64,000 nucleotides of DNA from Streptomyces durmitorensis (GCF_023498005.1 NZ_CP097289.1:2728001-2792000); one strand, 5' to 3'. Shown: positions 1-8,890, counted from the first letter of the stretch. Notes: generated by a model from the sequence alone, not told the origin. Numbers and translations are program-made.

Positions 1-1437
1 GTGGATGACGCCGAGTACGCGCGCCCCCTTCTCGTCCTCCGCCGCGACCAGGAGCGGTGTGCCACCGGCCTGCGAGATGGTGTCGGTCAGGGCCTGGGCG
101 TCGTCGGAGACGGTGCCGCCGTTCTCGGTGACCCAGGCGACGACCGAACCGGTCGCGCCCTTGCGGACCTTGCGCCCGGTCCCGTCCTGGACGAGGTCGA
201 CACCCGACATCCGCGTCTGCGCGGTGAAGGCGACCCACTCGGCCCCCTCCAGCTCACCCTGGTGACGCTCGCGAAGCCCGTACTTCTCCTTCGCCAGTAC
301 GACGATGGAGCGGCCCTCGGGCGTCTCGTCGGCCAGCGACGAGAGCTGGGCGGCGTCCGCGAGCTCGGCCTCGGTCGTCCCGCGCACCGGCACGAACTCG
401 GCGGCCTGACGGTTGCCGAGCGTGATGGTGCCCGTCTTGTCGAGCAGCAGCGTCGAGACGTCACCGGCGGCCTCGACTGCACGGCCGGACATGGCAAGGA
501 CGTTGCGCTGGACCAGACGGTCCATGCCCGCGATGCCGATCGCGGAGAGGAGCGCGCCGATGGTCGTCGGGATCAGGCAGACCAGGAGCGCGGCAAGCAC
601 GATCATGGACTGCTCGGCACCGGCGTACACGGCGAACGGCTGGAGCGTGACGACCGCGAGCAGGAAGACGATGGTGAGGGACGCGAGAAGGATGTTGAGC
701 GCGATCTCGTTGGGCGTCTTCTGCCGTGCCGCGCCCTCGACCAGGTTGATCATGCGGTCGATGAACGTCTCGCCGGGCTTCGTCGTGATCTTGATGACGA
801 TCCGGTCGGAGAGGACCTTCGTGCCGCCGGTGACGGCGGACCTGTCACCGCCCGACTCCCGGATGACCGGGGCCGATTCACCGGTGATCGCCGACTCGTC
901 GACGCTCGCGACACCCTCGACGACGTCGCCGTCGCCGGGGATCACGTCGCCCGCCTCACAGACGACCAGGTCACCGATGCGCAGCTCCGTGCCCGGCACC
1001 GACTCTTCGGTGCTGCCGCTCAGACGGCGCGCGACGGTGTCGGTCTTGGCCTTGCGCAGGGTGTCCGCCTGCGCCTTGCCGCGGCCCTCGGCCACCGCCT
1101 CCGCCAGGTTCGCGAAGATCGTGGTGAGCCACAGCCAGGCGGCGATCGCCCAGCCGAACCAGTCCCCCGGGTCCTTGACCGCGAGGACCGTGGTGATCAC
1201 CGAGCCGACGAGCACCACGAACATGACGGGCGACTTGATCATCACCCGCGGATCGAGCTTCCGCACGGCGTCCGGGAAGGACTTCAGGAGCTGCTTGGGG
1301 TCGAACAGACCCCCGCCGACACGGCTGTCGCCCTTGGCGTCCTTGTGCCCGCCGGGCACGTCCTGGTGCGGCGCACGGGTGGGAGTGGCGGTGGACATGG
1401 AGCCGGGCTCCTCTGGCTTCTTTATGTCGGTGGTCAT
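1..1437 (-). CDS. kdpB: Potassium-transporting P-type ATPase, subunit KdpB (5' 479 codons; rest lies outside the window)
   Basis: Catalytic subunit of the high-affinity K+ pump KdpFABC: it hydrolyses ATP through a phospho-aspartate and drives K+ through KdpA in the cell membrane. The minus-strand frame is open from the ATG at 1437 to the window edge. Visible features are the actuator-domain motif TGES near residue 180, the phosphorylation motif DKTGTIT with the aspartate at about residue 333, and hydrophobic segments in between. The ATG overlaps the kdpA stop codon (ATGA), so translation is probably coupled. A second in-frame Met lies 13 codons in (MSTATPT), but the overlap favours the first. 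The protein is cut by the window edge, not broken; kdpC should follow outside. Confidence 0.96.
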   Translation of the reverse strand, partial: MTTDIKKPEEPGSMSTATPTRAPHQDVPGGHKDAKGDSRVGGGLFDPKQLLKSFPDAVRKLDPRVMIKSPVMFVVLVGSVITTVLAVKDPGDWFGWAIAAWLWLTTIFANLAEAVAEGRGKAQADTLRKAKTDTVARRLSGSTEESVPGTELRIGDLVVCEAGDVIPGDGDVVEGVASVDESAITGESAPVIRESGGDRSAVTGGTKVLSDRIVIKITTKPGETFIDRMINLVEGAARQKTPNEIALNILLASLTIVFLLAVVTLQPFAVYAGAEQSMIVLAALLVCLIPTTIGALLSAIGIAGMDRLVQRNVLAMSGRAVEAAGDVSTLLLDKTGTITLGNRQAAEFVPVRGTTEAELADAAQLSSLADETPEGRSIVVLAKEKYGLRERHQGELEGAEWVAFTAQTRMSGVDLVQDGTGRKVRKGATGSVVAWVTENGGTVSDDAQALTDTISQAGGTPLLVAAEDEKGARVLGVIH

Positions 1438-3098
1438 GACGCAAGCCCCTCGGCCAGCGGCCCGAGGGCCAGTGCGGGGAAGTAGGTCAGACCGGTGATG
1501 ATCATGATGGTGCCGACCAGCAACCCGGTGAACAGCGGCTTCTCGGTGCGCAGGGTGCCCGCGGTCGCCGGGATCGGCTTCTGCTCGGCGAGCGAACCCG
1601 CAAGGGCGAGGACGAACACCATCGGCAGGAACCGGCCCAGCAGCATCGCGAGGCCGATCGTGGTGTTGAACCAGTTCGTGTCCGCGCTCAGGCCCGCGAA
1701 CGCCGAACCGTTGTTGTTGGCGCCCGAGGTGTAGGCGTAGAGGATCTCGGAGAAGCCGTGCGCGCCGGAGTTGAGCATCGAGTCCTTGGGCGTGGGCAGC
1801 GCCATCGACACCGCGGTGAATCCGAGGACCAGGGCGGGCGTGATGAGGATGTAGCAGGCCGCCAGCTTGATCTCGCGGGTGCCGATCTTCTTGCCCAGGT
1901 ACTCCGGCGTACGCCCCACCATCAGACCGGCGATGAACACCGCGATGATGGCCATGATCAACATGCCGTACAGACCCGACCCCGTACCACCCGGCGCGAT
2001 CTCGCCCAACTGCATGCCCAGCAGGTTGAGCCCGCCGCCGAAACCGGTGTTGGAGGAGTGGAAGGAGTTGACCGCACCCGTCGAGGTCAGCGTCGTGGCG
2101 ACCGAGAAGATCGCCGAACCGCCGATCCCGAACCGCGTCTCCTTGCCCTCCATCGCGCCACCCGCGACATCGAACGCGGGACCGCCGTGGTGGAACTCCG
2201 TCCACATCATCAGCGCGGTGAACCCGACCCAGATCGTCACCATCGTGGCGAGGATCGCGTACCCCTGCCGCACGCTGCCGACCATGCGGCCGAAGGTGCG
2301 GGTCAGGGCGAAGGGGATCACCAGGATCAGGAAGACCTCGAAGAGGTTGGAGAGGCCGTTCGGATTCTCGAAGGGGTGGGCGGAGTTGGCGTTGAAGTAG
2401 CCGCCTCCGTTGGTGCCCAGCTCCTTGATGACCTCCTGCGAGGCCACCGCACCGCCGTTCCACTGCTGACTGCCGCCCATGAACTGGCCGACCCCGTGGA
2501 TTCCGGAGAAGTTCTGGATCGCGCCACAGGCGACGAGGACGAGCGCGCCGATCACCGAGATCGGGATCAGGATGCGGACCGTGCCGCGCACCAGGTCGGA
2601 CCAGAAGTTCCCCAGCTCACCCGTGCGCGAGCGGGCGAAGCCCCGCACCAGGGCCACCGCGACGGCGATGCCCACGGCCGCGGAGAGGAAGTTCTGGACC
2701 GCGAGGCCGCCGGTCTGCACGACGTGGCCCATGGCCTGCTCGCCGTAGTACGACTGCCAGTTGGTGTTCGCCACGAACGACGCGGCGGTGTTGAACGCCT
2801 GGTCCGGATCGATGGCCTTGAAGCCGAGCGACCCGGGCAGCGAGCCCTGGAGCCGCTGCAGCAGATACAGGAACAGCACGCTCACGGCGGAGAAGGCGAG
2901 CACCCCGCGCAGATAGGCGGGCCAGCGCATCTCGGCGTTCGGGTTGGCGCCTATGCCCTTGTAGATCCACTTCTCCACGCGCAGATGCTTCTCGGAGGAG
3001 TAGACCTTGGCCATGTAGTCACCAAGCGGACGGTATGCCAGGGCCAGCGCCACGATCAGCGCCAGGAACTGGAGCACACCAGCAAGAACAGGGCTCAT
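1434..3098 (-). CDS. kdpA: Potassium-transporting ATPase, K+-binding subunit KdpA
   Basis: Membrane subunit that selects and conducts K+ in the Kdp pump. The 554-residue length is normal for KdpA. The four filter-like repeats are recognisable, for example TNWQSYYGE, the [18 protein letters not shown] region, the [13 protein letters not shown] region and [12 protein letters not shown]. About ten strongly hydrophobic segments alternate with them. It lies 8 nt after kdpF and overlaps kdpB by 4 nt, so the genes form one transcript read leftwards. The start ATG fits the beginning [11 protein letters not shown] typical of the family. Confidence 0.97.
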   Translation of the reverse strand: MSPVLAGVLQFLALIVALALAYRPLGDYMAKVYSSEKHLRVEKWIYKGIGANPNAEMRWPAYLRGVLAFSAVSVLFLYLLQRLQGSLPGSLGFKAIDPDQAFNTAASFVANTNWQSYYGEQAMGHVVQTGGLAVQNFLSAAVGIAVAVALVRGFARSRTGELGNFWSDLVRGTVRILIPISVIGALVLVACGAIQNFSGIHGVGQFMGGSQQWNGGAVASQEVIKELGTNGGGYFNANSAHPFENPNGLSNLFEVFLILVIPFALTRTFGRMVGSVRQGYAILATMVTIWVGFTALMMWTEFHHGGPAFDVAGGAMEGKETRFGIGGSAIFSVATTLTSTGAVNSFHSSNTGFGGGLNLLGMQLGEIAPGGTGSGLYGMLIMAIIAVFIAGLMVGRTPEYLGKKIGTREIKLAACYILITPALVLGFTAVSMALPTPKDSMLNSGAHGFSEILYAYTSGANNNGSAFAGLSADTNWFNTTIGLAMLLGRFLPMVFVLALAGSLAEQKPIPATAGTLRTEKPLFTGLLVGTIMIITGLTYFPALALGPLAEGLAS

Positions 3099-3106
3099 AT
3101 CCGTAC

Positions 3107-3196
3107 TCAGAACCTCTCCGGGAACACGAGAGCGAGGACGAGATAGCCCAGCAGGGCGACGGCCACGACGAGACCGACGATGTTCTCGGCAGTCAC
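3107..3196 (-). CDS. kdpF: KdpF, small stabilising subunit of the Kdp pump
   Basis: 29-residue single-span membrane peptide starting with GTG ([11 protein letters not shown]) and ending FPERF. Its size, single hydrophobic segment, charged C-terminus and place just before kdpA identify it as KdpF, which stabilises the KdpABC complex. The GTG overlaps the stop codon of the preceding 27-residue peptide gene (GTGA), and the kdpA start follows 8 nt after its own stop. Confidence 0.88.
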   Translation of the reverse strand: MTAENIVGLVVAVALLGYLVLALVFPERF

Positions 3197-3276
3197 AGCT
3201 TCGCCACCCCCTTGGCGATGAACGCCACCAGCGCGAATACCGCGATCGTGGTGACGACGAAGGCCACGTCGGCCAT
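3193..3276 (-). CDS. 27-residue membrane peptide heading the kdp operon
   Basis: Short frame [19 protein letters not shown]..., ending in KGVAKL. It has a good Shine-Dalgarno (AGGAG, about 8 nt before the ATG), one transmembrane helix and a basic C-terminus. Its stop overlaps the kdpF GTG, so the two are probably translationally coupled. It looks like a second small Kdp accessory peptide or a leader peptide controlling kdpF translation; I know of no assigned function. Confidence 0.7.
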   Translation of the reverse strand: MADVAFVVTTIAVFALVAFIAKGVAKL

Positions 3277-3347
3277 CGTGTGCTCCTAGATGAGATGCGA
3301 GTGATCTGACGTCTTGAGCAAACCCCCTCCGTGGCCGAAATCGACCG

Positions 3348-3399
3348 CCGTTGACGCCTCCCTTACGTCCCTTGGCGCCCCATTGACGACTCTCTTACG
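3348..3399 (-). promoter_or_regulatory. Pair of 20-bp direct repeats upstream of kdp
   Basis: Two copies (3348-3367 and 3380-3399) agree at 17 of 20 positions, with common core TTGACG(n)CT(n)(n)CTTACG read on the plus strand. They are spaced by 32 bp, about three helical turns, and lie 72-123 bp upstream of the first kdp ORF. Placement and phasing suggest a dimer-of-dimers site for the response regulator KdpE (inference). Confidence 0.55.
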
Positions 3400-3446
3400 G
3401 CTGCCTGCGCCCACCTGCCATCAACCGGCTCCCACCTGCGAAAACG

Positions 3447-3486
3447 CCGATGGGCCGCACTCCCGTCAGGGAGTACGGCCCATCGG
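3447..3486 (-). terminator. Hairpin after the DUF3710 gene
   Basis: Long inverted repeat with outer arm CCGATGGGCCG pairing with CGGCCCATCGG and inner arm CTCCC/GGGAG around a GTCA loop, with 2-nt internal mismatches. It lies about 100 bp past the DUF3710 stop and before the kdp promoter region, so it probably ends the dut transcript. Confidence 0.7.
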
Positions 3487-3507
3487 CCTGCAACTCGTGA
3501 GGCATCA

Positions 3508-3546
3508 GCGCCCCGTAAGGGGCGCGGGGAACTGCGCGACCAGCCC
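3508..3546. repeat. Streptomyces intergenic repeat element
   Basis: A hairpin GCGCCCC-GTAA-GGGGCGC (3508-3525) runs into GGGGAACTGCGCGACCAGCC. I recognise this string as one found many times between genes in Streptomyces genomes; the role is unknown. Copy number needs a genome search. Confidence 0.55.
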
Positions 3547-3587
3547 CCACCGACCCGAGGGTTCATCACCGCACTTCCAGCGGAGCG

Positions 3588-4361
3588 CTAGCGCACCTCG
3601 GTGATCTCAGGGCCCCGCTGGAGCTGGCCCATGCCGCCGGAGAAGCGCGAGCCCTCCTGCTGCTCCTGCTGGACAGCGCCCTCGGCGACCATCTGGGCGT
3701 CGTCGGGCAGCTTCAGGACGATCGGGTCACGGGGGGCCATCGGGCCGTCCCCGCGCACGATGACGGTGTCCCGGAAGATCTGCTCCAGGAGACCCGCGGC
3801 CTGCGGCTGCACCGCGCCCTGGCCGGAGATGACCCCGCGCAGGAACCACCGCGGGCCGTCGACACCGATGAAGCGCACGACCTGCACGCCACCCGTGCCG
3901 TCCGGCAGCTGCACCGGCACCTGCGCGCGCAGCTCCCAGCCGAGGGGGCCCTCGACCTCGTCGATGACACCGCCCTGCTGGGTGATGCCGGAGGCGATCT
4001 CCTCGCGGACCTCGCCCCAGATGCCCTGCTTCTTGGGGGCGGCGAAGCCCTGGAGCTGGATGGCGCTGTCCTGGAGCACGACGGTCGCGGCGACGATCGC
4101 GTCACCCGCGACCTCCACCCGCAGCTCCATGCCCTCGACACCCGGTACGAAGAGTCCGCCCAGGTCGACGCGGCCCTCGCCGGGCTCCCGGACCTCCGAG
4201 ACGTCCCAGGGACCGTCGGGGCGGGGCTCGGGCTCGAGCCTCACGCGCGAGGACGCGGCGGCCGTGTCATCACTGTCAGCACCGTCAGGGTCCCCGACGA
4301 CCTGCTCGGCCTCGCCCGCCGCGTCCTCGGCGGCACTGTCCTTCTTGCGACGTCCGAACAC
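3588..4361 (-). CDS. DUF3710 family protein
   Basis: Conserved actinobacterial protein of unknown function, 257 residues from the GTG at 4361. It opens with a basic stretch (FGRRKKD), then an acidic low-complexity linker of about 40 residues, then a folded domain (GPWDVSEVREPGEGRVDLGG through VRGDGPMAPRDPIVLKLP). The start is supported by GGAAGGA about 8 nt upstream. It begins 1 nt after the dut stop, which suggests co-transcription with dut and the thioesterase gene. No catalytic motif is visible. Confidence 0.85.
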   Translation of the reverse strand: MFGRRKKDSAAEDAAGEAEQVVGDPDGADSDDTAAASSRVRLEPEPRPDGPWDVSEVREPGEGRVDLGGLFVPGVEGMELRVEVAGDAIVAATVVLQDSAIQLQGFAAPKKQGIWGEVREEIASGITQQGGVIDEVEGPLGWELRAQVPVQLPDGTGGVQVVRFIGVDGPRWFLRGVISGQGAVQPQAAGLLEQIFRDTVIVRGDGPMAPRDPIVLKLPDDAQMVAEGAVQQEQQEGSRFSGGMGQLQRGPEITEVR

Positions 4362-4362
4362 G

Positions 4363-4899
4363 TCACTGTCCTTCCCGGTCAGATACGACCGATGCGTATC
4401 GATTCCCACCCGTTTGTTCACCCGGGCCTGTGCCCACGGCGGCATGGCCGCCGGTGGACCCGAAGCCCCCCTCGGCCCGCGCCGAGTCGGGAAGCTCCGC
4501 CACCTCCCGGAAGCGCACCTTCTCGACCTGCTGGACGACCAGTTGGGCAATCCGGTCGAAGCGCTCGAACCGCACGCGTTCGTGCGGGTCGAGATTCACC
4601 ACGATCACCTTGATCTCTCCACGGTACCCGGCATCCACCGTCCCTGGGGCATTCACCAGGGCGACACCGCAGCGGGCGGCGAGACCCGAACGAGGGTGCA
4701 CGAAGGCCGCGTACCCCTCGGGCAGCGCGACAGACACACCGGTGGGCAGCACCGCCCGCTCGCCCGGGGCGAGTTCGTGCGCTTGCGTGGTCCGCAGATC
4801 CGCTCCGGCGTCGCCGGGCTGCGCGTACGACGGCAGCGGCACTTCGGGGTCGACGCGACGGATCAGGACGTCGAGCTCCGGGCGGGGTGCGGGGGTCAC
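4363..4899 (-). CDS. dut: dUTP diphosphatase (dUTPase)
   Basis: Hydrolyses dUTP to dUMP and PPi, keeping uracil out of DNA and feeding dTMP synthesis; the family works as a homotrimer in the cytoplasm. All conserved motifs are present: PGDAGADL (motif 1), HPRSGLA (2), APGTVDAGYRGE with the catalytic Asp (3), RIAQLVVQ (4) and the P-loop-like GGFGSTG (5). The tail after motif 5 is longer than usual. The start is GTG, overlapping the stop of the upstream thioesterase gene (GTGA). The DUF3710 gene follows after 1 nt. Confidence 0.97.
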   Translation of the reverse strand: MTPAPRPELDVLIRRVDPEVPLPSYAQPGDAGADLRTTQAHELAPGERAVLPTGVSVALPEGYAAFVHPRSGLAARCGVALVNAPGTVDAGYRGEIKVIVVNLDPHERVRFERFDRIAQLVVQQVEKVRFREVAELPDSARAEGGFGSTGGHAAVGTGPGEQTGGNRYASVVSDREGQ

Positions 4900-5480
4900 G
4901 GGTTCACCTCGAAAGCGCGTGCGCGGCGGAGCTGGTCCGGGTCGTCCATGGCGGCCCGGATCTCCTCCGGGCGGCCGTTCTCGACGAAGTGGTCGACCTT
5001 GACCTCGATGAAGAGGGCCTTGGCACGGACGGCGACGGGCCCCTCGGGGCCGCCGATCCGCCCGGTGGCCCGGGAGTAGATCTTCCGTCCCGCGACGGCG
5101 GTCACCTCGGCCTCGAGGAAGAGCACGGTGCCGAGCGGCACGGGCAGCGCGAAGTCGGTCTCGAGCCGTCCGGTCACGGCGATCACCCGCAGCAGCCAGT
5201 TCAGCGAGCCGAGCGTCTCGTCGAGCGCCGTGGCGAGCACCCCGCCGTGGGCGAGGCCGGGAGCGCCCTGGTGGGCCTCGCGGACGGTGAACTCGGCGGT
5301 GACGGCGACGCCTTCACCGGCGTACGCCGCGAGGTGCAGCCCGTGGGCCTGCCCTTCGCCACAGCCGAAACAGTGCTCGTAATGGGCTCCGATGAGCTCC
5401 CCGGGGGCGGGCGCGTCGGGGTGGCGGACGGGCGCTATGGCGTCGGCCGGGGGCGTCAGAGCTGCAGAAGTACCACTCAC
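4896..5480 (-). CDS. PaaI-like hotdog-fold thioesterase
   Basis: 194-residue protein with the N-terminal CFGCG...HGL element and the LAHGGVLATALDE helix typical of PaaI/YbgC-type acyl-CoA thioesterases. Its substrate is unknown. It is the first gene of a tightly packed minus-strand group (thioesterase, dut, DUF3710), overlapping dut by 4 nt. The start codon is GTG at 5480, 58 bp from the divergent DUF3093 gene, so a shared promoter region lies between. Confidence 0.86.
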   Translation of the reverse strand: MSGTSAALTPPADAIAPVRHPDAPAPGELIGAHYEHCFGCGEGQAHGLHLAAYAGEGVAVTAEFTVREAHQGAPGLAHGGVLATALDETLGSLNWLLRVIAVTGRLETDFALPVPLGTVLFLEAEVTAVAGRKIYSRATGRIGGPEGPVAVRAKALFIEVKVDHFVENGRPEEIRAAMDDPDQLRRARAFEVNP

Positions 5481-5538
5481 AGCCGCAGACCTTACCCGCG
5501 AGTCCAGTGACTCAGCTCATCGTGCCAAGCTTGGCTGC

Positions 5539-5985
5539 ATGCAGCCTTACGAAGAACGCCTGACGGCGCCCCGTTCCTGGTGGCTTGTCTCGCTCCTGGT
5601 CGGCGTCGCGACGGCACTGATCATGCTCCCCTTCGGGACCCTGCCGCTGCTCGGCGGCCTGGTCGCCGGTACGGCGGTCGCCGCGGTCGTCACCAGTTCG
5701 TACGGCTCCCCCCGGATCCGCGTGGTGGCGGGCTCGCTCGTCGTGGGTGACGCGAAGATCCCGGTCTCCGCCCTGGGCGAGCCGGTGGTGCTCGACGCGG
5801 AGGAGGCGCGCGCCTGGCGCGGCCCGAAGGCCGACCCGCGCGCCTTCATGCTGCTGCGCGCCTACATCCCCACGGCGCTGCGCGTGGAGATCACGGACCC
5901 GCAGGACCCGACTCCGTACGTGTACGTGTCGACGCGGAACCCCGAGGCGCTCGCGGCAGCGCTGACGGCGGTGCGGACTTCTTAG
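5539..5985 (+). CDS. DUF3093 family membrane protein
   Basis: 148 residues starting MQPYEERLTAPRSWW. Two hydrophobic segments (about residues 15-50) are followed by a cytosolic beta-rich domain with SPRIRVVAG and TPYVYVSTRNPEAL, as in the actinobacterial DUF3093 family. The start is the first Met matching the family N-terminus; an upstream in-frame extension would run into the divergent thioesterase gene. Function is unknown. It is convergent with the next gene. Confidence 0.85.
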   Translation: MQPYEERLTAPRSWWLVSLLVGVATALIMLPFGTLPLLGGLVAGTAVAAVVTSSYGSPRIRVVAGSLVVGDAKIPVSALGEPVVLDAEEARAWRGPKADPRAFMLLRAYIPTALRVEITDPQDPTPYVYVSTRNPEALAAALTAVRTS

Positions 5986-6018
5986 GCTTCTCGGGGACCT
6001 GCTGCGGGGCCTGCCGCG

Positions 6019-6948
6019 TCAGCGCCCCAGCTCCTTGCGCAGGCCGCCGGGGTGCAGCGGGTCCAGAGGCCTCACGGGCTGCTCAAGGGGCGGCAGCTCG
6101 GGCAGGGCGTCCCAGGGCACCTGCGCCCTCCGCAGGTCCGCACGGACCCGCTCAGCGAGCTTCTTGGTGTCCCGGCGGTTCATGACCGCCCCCACTGCGG
6201 CGCCCACCATGAAGGGCATCAGGTTCGGGAGGTTCCGCACCATGCGCTTCATGATCTGCTGGCGCAGCTCGCGCTTCATCTGGCCGCCGAGCGCGGCGTT
6301 GATCGACGCGGGCTTCACCACGTCGATGCCCCGCTCCTCGGTCCACGCGGTGAGGTAGGCGGTGCTGCGCTCCTTGAGATTGCCCGGCGGACGCAGGCCG
6401 TAGACCTCGTGGAGTTCGGCGATCAGCTTCAGCTCGATGGCCGCTACGCCGGTGATCTCGGCGGCCATCTCCGCGGGCATCGCGGGCGGCACGGGCATCA
6501 TCGCCGCGGCGCCGACTCCGGCCCCGACCGTCGAGGTTCCGTTGGCCGCGCCGGAGATGAGTTTGTCCGCGAGCTGCTCCGGGTCGAGGCCCGGGAACTG
6601 CTTGCGGAGGGTGCCCAGGTCGCGGATCGGGACCCGCGGGGCGTTCTCGATGATCCGGTCGGCGAGATAGCCGATGCCGGCCTTGGCGCCGCGTCCGCTC
6701 ATGCGTACGCCCGCCTTGACTCCGTCCGTGACGGCGGCAACGCGGCCCTTGGACCCATTGGCCCTGGACGCCTTGTCGGCCGCCGTCTCGTCGTGTGCCA
6801 CCGCTGGTGCGTTCGCCGGTCCGAGCGAGGCTGTTCCTGTGGGGGAAGAGCCCCGCTCGTCGTCACGTACGCCGCCGTCGGCAGCGTTCGGTTGGTCCGC
6901 TCCGCGCTTGCGGAAGCGGCGCTTCCTCGGCGGGGTCGAGCCTGTCAC
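6019..6948 (-). CDS. Conserved hypothetical protein with glycine/alanine-rich hydrophobic core
   Basis: 309 residues from a GTG preceded by AGGGTCGG. It starts with a basic cluster (PRKRRFRKRG) and a disordered stretch to about residue 75. Next is a region with the 'GLDPEQLADKLISGAANGTSTVGAGVG' character, hydrophobic enough to touch membrane, then a helical region containing AAIELKLIAELHEVYGLR and a second hydrophobic patch (NLMPFMVGAAVGAVMNRR). It may be distantly related to EcsC-like proteins, but I cannot confirm a family. It sits 13 nt after the DUF4193 gene on the same strand. Confidence 0.72.
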   Translation of the reverse strand: MTGSTPPRKRRFRKRGADQPNAADGGVRDDERGSSPTGTASLGPANAPAVAHDETAADKASRANGSKGRVAAVTDGVKAGVRMSGRGAKAGIGYLADRIIENAPRVPIRDLGTLRKQFPGLDPEQLADKLISGAANGTSTVGAGVGAAAMMPVPPAMPAEMAAEITGVAAIELKLIAELHEVYGLRPPGNLKERSTAYLTAWTEERGIDVVKPASINAALGGQMKRELRQQIMKRMVRNLPNLMPFMVGAAVGAVMNRRDTKKLAERVRADLRRAQVPWDALPELPPLEQPVRPLDPLHPGGLRKELGR

Positions 6949-6961
6949 GGCCGACCCTGCC

Positions 6962-7258
6962 CTAGTCGCAGTCGCGGCAGATCGGCTGGCCGTTCTTCTC
7001 CCTGGCCAGCTGGCTGCGGTGGTGCACCAGGAAGCAGCTCATGCAGGTGAACTCGTCCTGCTGCTTCGGGAGCACCCGAACGGCGAGCTCCTCGTTCGAA
7101 AGGTCCGCGCCGGGCAGCTCAAGGCCCTCTGCGGCCTCGAACTCGTCGACGTCTACGGCCGACGTCGACTTGTCGTTCCGACGTGCCTTGAGTTCCTCGA
7201 TGCTGTCCTCGTTGACGTCATCGTCGGTCTTACGTGGGGTGTCGTAGTCCGTTGCCAT
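6962..7258 (-). CDS. DUF4193 zinc-ribbon protein
   Basis: 98-residue protein starting MATDYDTPRK, with an acidic N-terminal half and a C-terminal zinc ribbon built from CMSC and CRDC. GGGGGAG upstream supports this ATG. It is very conserved in Actinobacteria and of unknown function; the zinc ribbon suggests binding to nucleic acid or the transcription machinery (inference). Confidence 0.88.
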   Translation of the reverse strand: MATDYDTPRKTDDDVNEDSIEELKARRNDKSTSAVDVDEFEAAEGLELPGADLSNEELAVRVLPKQQDEFTCMSCFLVHHRSQLAREKNGQPICRDCD

Positions 7259-7651
7259 GTCGCTCTCCCCCTCTGGGTGTCTGCGGTGTCTCAGCGCTCG
7301 TAACGCGTGAGAGGCCGGACTTGTGCCCGACCTGAGGCGGAGATTTTGCCTCACATCAAGGTCTGTTACTCAATCGACACCCAACCGCACCCCTGAAGAG
7401 GTGATCGGTTTGGATGGCGATCGGGACCGTACACGGTCCGAATGTCGCACTTCACAGGCGCCACCCCGTGTACTTCCCGTGATCAAGACCCCTGAAAACC
7501 CGGATTTTCCCGGCTTTCCAACGACTTTCACGATCACGGAGAGTAGATGGCCGAAAATTCGCCCCTGTGATCGATCGCACATGGAGCCTCCAGGAACAGG
7601 TCCCGAAAATTCCGCGCAAAGCGAACACGTCGGCGCGTCCGCGGCAGCATC
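7259..7651. other. 393-bp intergenic region with a palindrome
   Basis: This gap lies between the DUF4193 start and the cutS stop, both on the minus strand, so it must hold the DUF4193 promoter and the end of the cutRS transcript. The clearest element is GGACCGT-AC-ACGGTCC (7424-7439), two perfect 7-bp arms, a plausible operator about 165 bp upstream of DUF4193. I see no convincing ORF and no strong terminator hairpin. Confidence 0.5.
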
Positions 7652-8884
7652 TCAGAGAGGAAGGGTGACTCGCATCACGAGCCCTCCCCCCTCGCGCGGC
7701 TCCGCGATGATACGGCCCCCGTGGGCCCTCGCCACCGACCGGGCGATCGACAGGCCGAGTCCGACGCCCTTGTCGCTGCCCGTGCGCTCGGTCCGCAGCC
7801 GCCGGAACGGCTCGAAGAGGTTGTCGATCTCGTAGGCGGGCACCACGGGGCCCGTGTTCGCCACCACCAGGACCGCCTGGCCGTGCTGGGCCTCCGTGGT
7901 GACCTCGACCCAGCCCTCGTCCGGCACGTTGTACCTGACGGCGTTCTGGACGAGGTTCAGGGCGATCCGCTCCAGGAGGACGCCGTTGCCCTGCACGACG
8001 GCCGGGCCGCGCTCACCGCGGATCTCCACGCCCTTCGCGTCCGCCTCGGTCAGCACCTGGTCGACGGCGCGGTCGGCGACCTCGGCGAGGTCGACCGGCT
8101 TGCGCTCCACGATCTGGTTGTCGCTGCGGGCGAGCAGCAGCAGACCCTCCACGAGCTGCTCACTGCGCTCGTTCGTGGCCAGGAGCGTCTTGCCGAGCTG
8201 ATGGAGCTCGGGGGGCGCCCCCGGGTCGGAGAGGTGCACCTCGAGCAGCGTGCGGTTGATCGCGAGCGGGGTGCGCAGTTCGTGCGAGGCGTTCCCGACG
8301 AACCGCTGCTGGGCGGTGAAGGCCCGCTCCAGACGGTCGAGCATCTCGTCGAAGGTGTCCGAGAGCTCCTTCAACTCGTCGTCGGGACCGTCCAGTTCGA
8401 TGCGACGGGACAGGTCCGTGCCGGCCACCCTGCGCGCGGTGCGCGTGATGCGGCCGAGCGGCGAAAGGACGCGGCCCGCCATCGCGTAACCGAAGGCGAA
8501 GGCGATCACCGCGAGCCCGAGCAGGGCGAGCAGCGAGCGGCTCAGGAGGTTGTCCAGGGCGTGCTGGCGCTGTTCGTTGACGCAGGCGTTCATGGCGTTG
8601 TTGAGCTCACCGGCCGACGGCGAGCTCGGGAAGTTGCACGTGTCGCTGGCCACCTGGCCGGAGACGATCTTGAACGGCAGGTCGCTGCCCACGTTCAGGG
8701 CCTGCGCGGCGAGCAGATAGATGATCGAGAGCAGCAGGATGCCCGCGATCAGGAACATGCCGCCGTAGAGCAGCGTGAGGCGTATACGGATCGTGGGACG
8801 CAGCCACGGGAAGGGCGCTTCGGCCTTCCTGGGGTCCCAGGTGGGTTTCGGAGGCGCTGCTGGTGGCGCCGGGGTCGCGGCCAC
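7652..8884 (-). CDS. cutS: Sensor histidine kinase CutS
   Basis: 410-residue membrane kinase: TM1 at about 37-60, an extracytoplasmic loop of about 55 residues, TM2 at about 117-136, a HAMP-like region, the phosphorylation site FVGNASHELRTPL (His201), and an ATPase domain with NLVQNAVRYN and DKGVGLGLSIA. The loop contains two cysteines, Cys83 and Cys101. Its partner CutR starts on the same transcript and ends 6 nt before this gene. The pair is known from Streptomyces lividans; as I recall, recent work links it to extracellular protein quality control with a role for the loop cysteines. Confidence 0.93.
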   Translation of the reverse strand: MAATPAPPAAPPKPTWDPRKAEAPFPWLRPTIRIRLTLLYGGMFLIAGILLLSIIYLLAAQALNVGSDLPFKIVSGQVASDTCNFPSSPSAGELNNAMNACVNEQRQHALDNLLSRSLLALLGLAVIAFAFGYAMAGRVLSPLGRITRTARRVAGTDLSRRIELDGPDDELKELSDTFDEMLDRLERAFTAQQRFVGNASHELRTPLAINRTLLEVHLSDPGAPPELHQLGKTLLATNERSEQLVEGLLLLARSDNQIVERKPVDLAEVADRAVDQVLTEADAKGVEIRGERGPAVVQGNGVLLERIALNLVQNAVRYNVPDEGWVEVTTEAQHGQAVLVVANTGPVVPAYEIDNLFEPFRRLRTERTGSDKGVGLGLSIARSVARAHGGRIIAEPREGGGLVMRVTLPL

Positions 8885-8890
8885 CGGGGA

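Noticed and set aside
1..1437. kdpB as a broken gene and loss of kdpC
   Set aside because: The frame is intact to base 1; the missing part lies beyond the window edge.
1..1485. Long open frame on the plus strand opposite kdpB
   Set aside because: Antisense shadow of kdpB: GC-rich codon bias keeps this frame open, the translation is Arg/Asp/Gly-rich and low-complexity, and it has no domain.
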